Shown here piece after piece: positions 1 through 5,106 of a DNA stretch of 5,106 bases (positions within the stretch are counted from its first letter, which is position 1; each line of letters opens with the position of its first letter). The translations under genes and the position numbers were made by a program. The notes under the pieces were generated by a model that saw nothing but the letters and a program-made list of their open reading frames with translations, ran no database searches and was not told the origin of the DNA. The stretch covers positions 1 through 5,106 of the forward strand of contig DEQG01000055.1 in NCBI GenBank assembly GCA_002360325.1, read 5' to 3'. Source of the stretch: Salinicoccus sp. UBA3372. Its GTDB lineage: Bacteria; Bacillota; Bacilli; Staphylococcales; Salinicoccaceae.

Positions 1-32
1 GGAAACGCGAAGTTGTGCGAAATCTGCTTCAC
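1..32 (-). CDS. Possible 5' end of a leftward gene, cut by the window edge
   Basis: On the minus strand a GTG codon at 32-30 opens a reading frame with no stop to the edge, giving MKQISHNFAF plus part of a Pro codon. It is preceded by a very strong Shine-Dalgarno run, GGGGGAGGTGA (49-39), whose GGAGG core lies 9 bases before the GTG. I do not recognise the protein; ten residues are too few to name a family. If real, the gene is divergent from the hydrolase at 117, and both genes would share the stretch of about 85 bases between them for control. The main alternative is that the plus strand here carries the tail of a rightward gene: one frame reads 20 codons from position 3 to TGA at 63-65. 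I favour the minus-strand reading because of the ribosome site, and because no terminator follows position 65 on the plus strand. Confidence 0.4.
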   Translation of the reverse strand, partial: MKQISHNFAF

Positions 33-38
33 CAGCTC

Positions 39-49
39 TCACCTCCCCC
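39..49 (-). promoter_or_regulatory. Strong Shine-Dalgarno site on the minus strand
   Basis: Read on the minus strand this is GGGGGAGGTGA, which matches the end of 16S rRNA over most of its length. It sits 9 bases before the GTG at 32-30 and is the chief reason for proposing a leftward gene there. It could be chance, since only 32 bases of the supposed gene are visible. Confidence 0.4.
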
Positions 50-61
50 AAGGCCTATTAA

Positions 62-90
62 ATGACCTCGCCATCATAAGATAGTAAAAT
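62..90 (+). promoter_or_regulatory. Probable sigma-A promoter for the cysteine hydrolase gene
   Basis: ATGACC at 62-67 (4 of 6 to TTGACA) and TAAAAT at 85-90 (5 of 6 to TATAAT) are separated by 17 bases, the best spacing for a housekeeping promoter. Transcription would start near 97, leaving a leader of about 20 bases that holds the ribosome site at 104-110. Called by inspection only. Confidence 0.45.
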
Positions 91-103
91 TGAGGCAAAT
101 GAT

Positions 104-110
104 AGGAGGT
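104..110 (+). promoter_or_regulatory. Ribosome binding site that fixes the hydrolase start at 117
   Basis: AGGAGGT lies 6 bases before ATG 117. The in-frame ATG at 90 has no such site, sits inside the predicted -10 box, and would add nine residues ahead of the conserved first strand of the fold. The start at 117 is therefore preferred. Confidence 0.85.
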
Positions 111-116
111 TCGTCA

Positions 117-635
117 ATGCTTGCAGCTATTGATCTGCAGAATGATATTTTTGATGACAGGGGATCGGGATATGTCAAGTGGACTGAAAAGGTGAAAGAC
201 GGTATCGAAGCGAGGATCAAAATGGCGGTCGAGGAAGATGAGCCGATTATATATACACGGAATCTGTACCCGGAATTTGAGTACGATAAACGGTCGGAGG
301 AGAGTATCCATTTTGACGAGGCGATCTACCCGCGCTTCCGCAACCTTCTCGAAACGCACGGTGACGAATACACCAAAACGTTCTACGGAATTCCGCCGGA
401 TGAGGCGAAGAGTCTTCTGGAAAAGTACAGGTATGATGTTGAGAACAATCGTCCGATCGAGTTTATCGGGGCGGAGACGAATATCTGCATCCTCGCAAAT
501 ATCATGGTGATACAGAATGTCTTTCCACAGGCAGAAATCATATTGAATAAAAACCTGGTTGCCAGTACGAGTGATAAACTGCATGATATGTCGATCGAAG
601 TTCTTTCCAATATGAACGTGACAATCATAGGATAG
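117..635 (+). CDS. Isochorismatase-family cysteine hydrolase, substrate unknown
   Basis: Encodes 172 residues, a normal length for a single-domain isochorismatase-like hydrolase (a soluble cytoplasmic Rossmann-like fold using an Asp-Lys-Cys triad). The opening strand LAAIDLQNDIF matches the family's IDxQNDF block and supplies Asp6. Lys87, in YTKTFYG, is the likely catalytic Lys. Cys124, in GAETNICIL, is the nucleophile, preceded by the usual Thr-containing loop. No signal peptide or membrane segment is seen. The metal-binding DxH motif of true nicotinamidases (PncA) is absent from the region after the second strand (residues 45-70, YTRNLYPEFEYD and onward), so nicotinamidase is unlikely. No siderophore or menaquinone genes lie nearby, so isochorismate is not supported either. 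The gene seems to stand alone, with its own promoter upstream and a terminator starting two bases after the stop. The family is confident; the substrate is not. Confidence 0.88.
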   Translation: MLAAIDLQNDIFDDRGSGYVKWTEKVKDGIEARIKMAVEEDEPIIYTRNLYPEFEYDKRSEESIHFDEAIYPRFRNLLETHGDEYTKTFYGIPPDEAKSLLEKYRYDVENNRPIEFIGAETNICILANIMVIQNVFPQAEIILNKNLVASTSDKLHDMSIEVLSNMNVTIIG

Positions 636-636
636 G

Positions 637-667
637 CCGGCTGTTCATAAGCAGCCGGTTTTATTTT
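637..667 (+). terminator. Intrinsic terminator after the hydrolase gene
   Basis: CCGGCTG (637-643) pairs perfectly with CAGCCGG (652-658) around an 8-base loop. A run of TTTTATTTT (659-667) follows. It begins two bases after the TAG stop, so it ends the hydrolase transcript and separates it from the ABC exporter genes. The reverse strand has no comparable T run, so it is probably one-directional. Confidence 0.9.
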
Positions 668-701
668 ATGAAAAATTGCACTACAAATTATCTCAAAATT
701 G

Positions 702-710
702 TGTCATAAT
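702..710 (+). promoter_or_regulatory. Extended -10 promoter for the ABC exporter operon
   Basis: TGTCATAAT is a TGn motif followed by CATAAT (5 of 6 to TATAAT), as in extended -10 promoters that need little or no -35 box. The hexamer 17 bases upstream (682-687, TACAAA) is a poor -35. Transcription would begin near 717. This rules out the in-frame TTG at 699 as the start of the exporter gene and favours GTG codons at 741-753. Confidence 0.5.
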
Positions 711-752
711 ATAAATAATACTTCGGTAATCGAAAGAAACGTGGTGTGGCAT

Positions 753-2474
753 GTGTTAAAGATTTTTAGAAAATCCCTTAAATATAAGTGGTTTATGGCG
801 ATTGCACTGTTATGTATGCTGACTGAACTCACGGTGGAGCTGCTTCAACCATTTTTCATATCAAAAGTGATCGATGATGGTATTGTCATGCAGGAGCTAG
901 ATGTTGTGTGGCTGTATCTCGGTGTCATGCTGGGACTCAGTCTGCTGTCATTCATCGCCGGGATCATCAACTCATACTTTGCGAGTTTTGTCGCGACAAA
1001 TTTCAGCTATGATCTCAGGATGGCGATTTTTAAAAGAATCCAGAATTTCACTTTGACGACGCTGTCCAAGTTTCCCACGTCAAGCCTGATTACACGTCTG
1101 ACGCAGGACGTGCTGATGACTGAAATGCTGCTGTACATGTCGCTCAGAATCGTGCTCAGGGCGCCGCTCCTTGTCATCGGCTCCCTCGTCATGTCATTCG
1201 TCGTCAATCCGACGCTCGGTTTTTATTTATCCATATTGACACCGTTTCTGCTGATCTTTTTATACATAGCGGCCAAACATGGTGCGAAAATATTTTTACG
1301 CGTTCAGAAGCGTCTGGACAAACTGAACCGTTTCATCCAGCAAAACCTTGAAGCGGTGCGTCTGATCAAGGCGAACGACCGTGCATCATTTGAAAACAAC
1401 AAATTTTTCGGTGTGGCGGGCAAGCTTAAAAACGATACGGTCAGCGGACTCAGACTGATGGAGTCCATACTGCCTGTACTGCTGATCATCATGAATACGA
1501 GCCTGCTGATTGTCATATGGGCTTCATCGGATCTGCTGTCTGCGGGCAATGTGCAGATCGGTGAAGTTGTTGCGGTTATCAATTACGGCCTCAGAATGCA
1601 GGGCGGGTTCTCGATGTTTGCATTCATCATCATTGCATACTCACGCTCCAAAGCGAGCAGTGAGCGTATGAATGAAGTGCTTGATTCTCCGATTACGGAG
1701 AATAATCACGAGACCATCAACAAGGAAGCGAAAGCGGGTTCAGTGCGTTTCAGCAACGTCTCATTCAAATACCCCGGTTCCACAAGATATGTCTTGAAAG
1801 ATGTTTCTTTTGAAGTCGCTGAAAATGAAAACCTCGTCATCATGGGCGGCACGGGGTCCGGCAAAAGTACTCTGATCAGCCTGATTCCAAGGATGTATGA
1901 TGTCGTCGAAGGGAATGTCTGCGTCAATGGTATAGACGTGCAGGACTGGAACGAAGACGATCTCAGGCAGACAATCGGTTATGTGCCACAGTCGGCCATA
2001 CTGTTTTCCGGATCAATCTATGAAAATCTGCTGTGGGGTGACGATGAAGCACTTCATTCAGACATTGTCTCTTCGACTGAAAAAGCGCAGATTCACGAAA
2101 ACATCGAAAGCTTCGACCATCAGTACAAGACATTAGTCGGCCAGCGGGGTGTGACACTTTCCGGCGGACAGAAACAGAGATTGTCGATTGCACGTGCACT
2201 CGTCCGACGTCCGTCGATACTCATATTGGATGACAGTACGTCGGCCCTTGATATCAAGACGGAGTCGGCCCTGTGGGATGCTCTGAATGAAGAAGAGGCG
2301 ACACGCATCGTCATTACGCAGAAGATTGTCACGGCGGAGACGGCTGACAGGATCATCCTGTTGGATGACGGCAGAATCAGTGCGACGGGTACCCACGCGG
2401 AACTGCTGGAGCAGTCCGAACTGTACCGCCGTATCAACGCATCCCAAAATGAAGGGGGGCATATCGATGATTGA
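753..2474 (+). CDS. ABC exporter half, degenerate-site subunit
   Basis: A 573-residue half-transporter with its membrane domain before its ATPase. About six membrane segments lie near residues 13-35, 52-78, 133-151, 153-173, 238-258 and 271-296. The ATPase shows A-loop Tyr340, Walker A GGTGSGKST (365-373, Lys371), Q-loop Gln413, an intact LSGGQ signature (469-473) and Walker B ILILD ending at Asp493. The catalytic Glu is replaced by Asp494 and the switch His by Gln523. In known heterodimeric exporters (TM287/288, LmrCD, BmrCD) these changes mark the subunit forming the degenerate ATP site, so it should pair with the next gene, which it overlaps by 8 bases. Expected to sit in the cytoplasmic membrane and export a drug, lipid or peptide; the substrate cannot be read. 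Lengths resemble Bacillus YfiB/YfiC-type pairs. The start is uncertain: GTG 753 (MLKIFRKSL) fits family beginnings and has GGTG 6 bases upstream, while GTG 741 and 744 are alternatives. Confidence 0.9.
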   Translation: MLKIFRKSLKYKWFMAIALLCMLTELTVELLQPFFISKVIDDGIVMQELDVVWLYLGVMLGLSLLSFIAGIINSYFASFVATNFSYDLRMAIFKRIQNFTLTTLSKFPTSSLITRLTQDVLMTEMLLYMSLRIVLRAPLLVIGSLVMSFVVNPTLGFYLSILTPFLLIFLYIAAKHGAKIFLRVQKRLDKLNRFIQQNLEAVRLIKANDRASFENNKFFGVAGKLKNDTVSGLRLMESILPVLLIIMNTSLLIVIWASSDLLSAGNVQIGEVVAVINYGLRMQGGFSMFAFIIIAYSRSKASSERMNEVLDSPITENNHETINKEAKAGSVRFSNVSFKYPGSTRYVLKDVSFEVAENENLVIMGGTGSGKSTLISLIPRMYDVVEGNVCVNGIDVQDWNEDDLRQTIGYVPQSAILFSGSIYENLLWGDDEALHSDIVSSTEKAQIHENIESFDHQYKTLVGQRGVTLSGGQKQRLSIARALVRRPSILILDDSTSALDIKTESALWDALNEEEATRIVITQKIVTAETADRIILLDDGRISATGTHAELLEQSELYRRINASQNEGGHIDD

Positions 2475-4287
2475 TAAAATAAAAAGACCGTTCGGCTATG
2501 AACCGATTTTAACGAAGGAAGATCTGAAGAGTAAAAAGAAGAAAGAGGATCAGCGTGCCAATGATTTCTGGGGGACGCTTGTCCGCCTCTGGCAGTTCAT
2601 GAGAGGAGAACGGCGTTTATTATATTTCATCATCTTCGTGGTGATGATTACGAGTCTGTTGACAATCGCGGGGCCGTTCCTTGTCGGACAGACGGTTGAT
2701 AACTATCTCGTCGTCCAGGAATTCGACGGACTGATCGGGGTATTGATCTTCATCTTCTTTGTATACCTGATGTCATCGGCCACCCAGTACCTGGCATCAT
2801 TCTTGATGGTGGGACTCGCACAGAGGACGATCTACAATTTGAGAGTCCGATTATTTTCACATATGCAGGAACTGTCGGTCAGATTTTTTGATAAAAGACA
2901 GCATGGTGAACTGATGAGCCGGATGACGAATGATATTGAAACATTATCCCAGACGATGAACTCGTCGTTCATCCAGTTTACAACGAGTATTGTGACGCTG
3001 ATCGGTACAGTTTCGGTAATGTTATATTTGAGCCCGCTGCTGACACTGCTCACGATGACGATTATCCCGGTGCTCATCTTCGGTGTGGCTTTCATCACGA
3101 AAAGAACAGGTCCGCTTTACAAGCAGAGACAGCGGAGGACGGGGGAGCTGAACGGCTATATCGAAGAAATCGTCTCCGGACAGGAGATTGTCAAAGTCTT
3201 CTCGCAGGAAGAAAGGACGATTGACAATTTCGAAGAACGTGCATCAAATCTGAAGCATGTCACATTCTGGGCATTGCTTTACGCCGGCTTCATCCCGAAA
3301 ATAATGAACATGCTGAACAACATCAGCTTTGCGATTGTTGCGGGTGCCGGCGGTCTGATGGCACTTTATACGGACGGCCTGGTGACGATCGGTACGATTG
3401 TCATATTTGCCGAGTTCGCGAGACAGTTCACACGTCCGCTTGCGGACCTTTCGAACCAGTTCAACCAGGTGCTGTCTGCGATAGCAGGGGCAGAGCGTGT
3501 GTTCCAGATCATCGATACCGAAGAGGAATCAGATGAAGGCACAATCGAAGGTCAGATGATCGAAGGAAAGATCGATTTTAAGAATGTGTATTTCTCATAT
3601 GACAAGGAACAGTTTGAACCGACAATACGGGATCTGTCGTTCTCCATCGATGCCGGCGAATCTGTGGCCCTGATCGGTGCGACCGGTGCCGGGAAGACGA
3701 CGGTCATGCAGCTGCTCGCCCGTTTCTACGAAGTGGACGGCGGGGAAGTGCTGATTGACGGAACGAATCTGACCAAGTACAAACGTCATAATGTGCGTTC
3801 GCAGACGGCATTCGTTCTGCAGGATCCATACTTGTTCGAGTCGACCATCAGGGAAAACATCAGGTATGGAAAACTTGATGCCACGGATGAGGAAGTGGTT
3901 GAAGCGGCGAAGCTCGCCAATGCACATGACTTCATCGCCCAGCTGGAAGACGGCTATGACACGGTGCTCGAACTGGATGAAGGGTTTATTTCACAGGGAC
4001 AGAAGCAGCTGATTTCCATTGCCCGTGCACTGATTACGGACCCGGCCATCCTGCTCCTTGATGAAGCGACATCGAGCATCGATACGGTGACCGAGCTTAA
4101 AATCCAGGAAGCACTGGAACATCTGATGAAAGGGCGGACGAGCATCATCATCGCGCACCGTCTGAATACGATCAAGGCGGTCGACAGAATATTTGTCCTC
4201 GAACAGGGCCAGATGCTCGAGTCCGGATCGGAAGAGGAACTGCTTGCGAAAAAAGGGCGCTACTACGAGATGATTAATGCCAAATAA
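2467..4287 (+). CDS. ABC exporter half, catalytic subunit
   Basis: A 606-residue partner of the preceding gene. A charged N-terminal extension of about 50 residues (KSKKKKEDQR at 21-30) precedes six membrane segments near 52-72, 88-115, 168-188, 190-210, 271-291 and 306-320. The ATPase has A-loop Tyr378, Walker A GATGAGKTT (404-412, Lys410), Q-loop Gln452, Walker B AILLLDE with catalytic Glu533, SSID D-loop and switch His564. All of these are canonical. The signature motif is altered to ISQGQ (508-512) instead of LSGGQ. Because ATP is held between Walker A of one half and the signature of the other, this change falls in the same site as the partner's missing Glu and His. The site using this subunit's own Walker motifs and the partner's LSGGQ stays intact. 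ATG 2467 is chosen because AAGGGGGG (2452-2459) lies 7 bases upstream; the 8-base overlap suggests coupled translation. Substrate unknown. Confidence 0.93.
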   Translation: MIDKIKRPFGYEPILTKEDLKSKKKKEDQRANDFWGTLVRLWQFMRGERRLLYFIIFVVMITSLLTIAGPFLVGQTVDNYLVVQEFDGLIGVLIFIFFVYLMSSATQYLASFLMVGLAQRTIYNLRVRLFSHMQELSVRFFDKRQHGELMSRMTNDIETLSQTMNSSFIQFTTSIVTLIGTVSVMLYLSPLLTLLTMTIIPVLIFGVAFITKRTGPLYKQRQRRTGELNGYIEEIVSGQEIVKVFSQEERTIDNFEERASNLKHVTFWALLYAGFIPKIMNMLNNISFAIVAGAGGLMALYTDGLVTIGTIVIFAEFARQFTRPLADLSNQFNQVLSAIAGAERVFQIIDTEEESDEGTIEGQMIEGKIDFKNVYFSYDKEQFEPTIRDLSFSIDAGESVALIGATGAGKTTVMQLLARFYEVDGGEVLIDGTNLTKYKRHNVRSQTAFVLQDPYLFESTIRENIRYGKLDATDEEVVEAAKLANAHDFIAQLEDGYDTVLELDEGFISQGQKQLISIARALITDPAILLLDEATSSIDTVTELKIQEALEHLMKGRTSIIIAHRLNTIKAVDRIFVLEQGQMLESGSEEELLAKKGRYYEMINAK

Positions 4288-4329
4288 CTATACAAACAGC
4301 ATCAACTGTACTATCATACTAATTAACTG

Positions 4330-4335
4330 AATAAT
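4330..4335 (+). promoter_or_regulatory. Possible -10 box of the thiamine uptake operon
   Basis: AATAAT matches TATAAT at 5 of 6 positions, and a start about 7 bases on (near 4342) would place the RNA's 5' end right at helix P1 of the riboswitch. No good -35 box stands 16-18 bases upstream (4306-4312 reads CTGTACT), so this is a weak call resting mainly on position. Confidence 0.3.
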
Positions 4336-4343
4336 AAACACAT

Positions 4344-4417
4344 CCACTAGGGGTGCCCATTCCGGGCTGAGATTCACCCTTATACCTGATCTAGATCATG
4401 CTAGCGTAGGAAAGTGG
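4344..4417 (+). promoter_or_regulatory. TPP (thiamine pyrophosphate) riboswitch aptamer
   Basis: All parts of the THI-box aptamer can be paired by hand. P1 is CCACT (4344-4348) with AGTGG (4413-4417). P2 is GGGGTG (4350-4355) with CACCCT (4375-4380). P3 is CCC (4356-4358) with GGG (4364-4366). P4 is CCT (4385-4387) with AGG (4408-4410), and P5 is CTAG (4391-4394) with CTAG (4401-4404). The conserved CTGAGA (4367-4372), which binds the pyrimidine ring of TPP, and the ACCTGATCTAGAT and GCTAGCGTAGGAAA blocks are present. The P3 arm is short, without the extra P3a stem some members have. The aptamer precedes a terminator and ykoE, so TPP should switch off thiamine-related uptake by stopping transcription. 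Confidence 0.96.
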
Positions 4418-4437
4418 CATATTTCATATATGCACAC
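4414..4437 (+). promoter_or_regulatory. Predicted antiterminator of the TPP riboswitch
   Basis: GTG plus GCATAT (4414-4422) can pair with ATATGC (4428-4433) and CAC (4435-4437) around a TTCAT loop. This gives nine pairs with one bulged A at 4434. The left arm uses four bases of P1's 3' strand (4414-4417), and the right arm takes the first five bases of the terminator stem. The hairpin therefore excludes both P1 and the terminator, as expected for the TPP-free, transcription-on state. Deduced by manual pairing, without energy calculation. Confidence 0.65.
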
Positions 4438-4461
4438 CGTACGTTTGCGGTGTGTTTTTTT
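4433..4461 (+). terminator. Riboswitch-controlled intrinsic terminator
   Basis: CACACCG (4433-4439) pairs fully with CGGTGTG (4448-4454) around an 8-base loop, followed by seven T residues (4455-4461). It lies between the aptamer and the ykoE ribosome site, so the riboswitch acts on transcription rather than on translation. With TPP bound, P1 holds 4413-4417 and this stem can form. It is also the first terminator met by any RNA reading through from the exporter genes. Confidence 0.92.
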
Positions 4462-4492
4462 ATTTGGAAATATATTTTTTAGGGGTTTGGTT

Positions 4493-5074
4493 ATGGCACA
4501 AAGAAAAGGTTTGACATTGACGGATGTACTGATCACCGTCGTCATCGGTTTTGTATTCGCGGTGATCTACTCGCTGTGGGGCGCAATCTATACGGTGCTC
4601 CAGCCGCTCGGACTGCATTTGAATGAACTGGCGTACGGCATGTGGTTCATCGCGGCTGTCGTCGCGTATTTAATTTTGAGGAAGCCGGGTGTCGCCCTGC
4701 TCGCGGAGTTTGCGGCAGGTGCGGGTGAAACGATTGTGACGCTGCAGTTCGACGTATTTTTGATCGTTTACGCACTGCTTCAGGGGCTTGCGTGTGAAAT
4801 CATCTTCGCAGCATTCAAATATGAGAGCACGAAGATGATGACAGCAGTCTACGCAGGTATCGCAGCGGCACTCATCACACTGCCGATCGACTGGTTTTAC
4901 GGTTATCTCGCTGAAGTGGCTGTGTGGAATATCGTATTGATGTTCTCGTTCAGAATCATCAGCGGCGCACTGATTGCAGGGGTGCTTGCACACCTGATCT
5001 ACCAGGCATTGAAAGAGACCGGCGTATTGAAATTTGTCGGCAGACGCAAATTAAATCATGACGAAGGATTGTAG
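4493..5074 (+). CDS. ykoE: YkoE-type substrate-binding (S) subunit of a thiamine-related ECF transporter
   Basis: A 193-residue, very hydrophobic integral membrane protein, close to the length of Bacillus YkoE. Membrane segments are apparent near residues 12-34, 48-62, 66-82, 87-108, 117-136 and 145-170, with a short basic tail (KFVGRRK, 180-186). The stretch GMWFIAA (49-55) followed by RKPGVALLAE (63-72) is characteristic of the YkoE family. In an ECF transporter this subunit captures the vitamin outside and works with a membrane coupling protein (YkoC) and ATPases (YkoD). The TPP riboswitch upstream supports thiamine or its hydroxymethylpyrimidine precursor as cargo; which of the two cannot be decided here. 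ATG 4493 is chosen because AGGGG (4481-4485) lies 7 bases before it. An in-frame ATG at 4430 lies inside the riboswitch platform and would add 21 residues encoded by the terminator, so it is rejected. The ATPase gene seems to start 5 bases after the stop. Confidence 0.93.
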   Translation: MAQRKGLTLTDVLITVVIGFVFAVIYSLWGAIYTVLQPLGLHLNELAYGMWFIAAVVAYLILRKPGVALLAEFAAGAGETIVTLQFDVFLIVYALLQGLACEIIFAAFKYESTKMMTAVYAGIAAALITLPIDWFYGYLAEVAVWNIVLMFSFRIISGALIAGVLAHLIYQALKETGVLKFVGRRKLNHDEGL

Positions 5075-5079
5075 ACGAC

Positions 5080-5106
5080 TTGGCTATTGAAATAAAAAAC
5101 CTCAGA
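5080..5106 (+). CDS. ykoD: Start of a probable ECF transporter ATPase (YkoD-like), cut by the window edge
   Basis: Nine codons are visible from a TTG start, reading MAIEIKNLR, which resembles the opening beta strand of ABC ATPases (I-E-I-K-N-L). AAGGA (5064-5068), inside the end of ykoE, is 11 bases upstream and serves as ribosome site. An in-frame TGA at 5059-5061 limits how far upstream the gene could begin, and no ATG or GTG lies between, so TTG 5080 is the only usual start before the edge. It lies 5 bases after the ykoE stop, fitting a ykoE-ykoD-ykoC operon in which a double-domain ATPase powers uptake. The naming rests mostly on gene order; Walker motifs lie beyond the window. Confidence 0.7.

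Noticed and set aside
90..116. In-frame ATG at 90 as start of the hydrolase
   Set aside because: It lacks a ribosome site and lies in the predicted -10 box; AGGAGGT at 104-110 clearly serves ATG 117.
687..710. ATTAT (687-691) and ATAAT (706-710) as a repressor site
   Set aside because: Five AT-rich bases facing each other in an AT-rich promoter region are expected by chance.
721..736. Small inverted repeat TTCG/CGAA (722-725 with 731-734) just after the exporter promoter, as an operator
   Set aside because: Only four pairs, and no regulator gene nearby; could easily be chance.
2120..2462. Minus-strand reading frames within the exporter genes
   Set aside because: They lie entirely inside well-supported ABC genes, lack recognisable motifs and have no ribosome sites worth noting.
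2287..2466. Long upstream extension of the second exporter gene
   Set aside because: The Arg/Ser-rich translation is a frame-shifted copy of the end of the first exporter gene; the ribosome site at 2452-2459 marks ATG 2467.
4296..4309. ACAG/CTGT hairpin as a terminator after the exporter genes
   Set aside because: A four-pair stem without a following T run is too weak.
4430..4492. ATG at 4430 as start of ykoE
   Set aside because: It lies in the antiterminator and terminator region of the riboswitch; the site AGGGG at 4481-4485 serves ATG 4493.

Overview
The window looks like a chromosomal segment of a low-to-moderate-GC Firmicute (Bacillota). The signs are strong Shine-Dalgarno sites, sigma-A-like promoters, short GC stems followed by T runs, GTG/TTG starts, and a Bacillus-type TPP riboswitch with a terminator platform ahead of a YkoE-type ECF gene. 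By eye the base composition is in the mid-40s per cent GC. Protein style and layout would fit the Bacillaceae/Staphylococcaceae side of the phylum (Salinicoccus or a relative is a guess). There is no sign of mobile DNA, CRISPR, rRNA or tRNA.

Layout, left to right. Positions 1-32 may hold the first codons of a gene reading leftward off the edge. A single-gene unit follows: a plausible promoter (62-90), a 172-residue isochorismatase-family cysteine hydrolase (117-635) and an intrinsic terminator directly behind it (637-667). Next, an extended -10 promoter (702-710) leads into two overlapping genes (753-2474 and 2467-4287) for the two halves of a heterodimeric ABC exporter. Each half has six membrane segments and one ATPase domain. 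Their motif changes are complementary: the first half lacks the catalytic Glu and switch His, and the second carries an altered signature motif. The pair should therefore have one working and one degenerate ATP site.

The right-hand part is a thiamine-controlled uptake operon. A complete TPP aptamer (4344-4417) is followed by a terminator hairpin (4433-4461), and a competing antiterminator can be drawn between them. Behind it lie ykoE (4493-5074), the membrane substrate-binding subunit of a thiamine-related ECF transporter, and the first nine codons of what is probably its ATPase partner, starting with TTG at 5080. When TPP is plentiful, transcription should stop before ykoE; when TPP is scarce it should read through. 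I see no terminator between the exporter genes and the riboswitch, so exporter transcripts may also run into it.

I see no convincing unknown system. The most informative points are the asymmetric exporter and the riboswitch switching mechanism, which can be read base by base.
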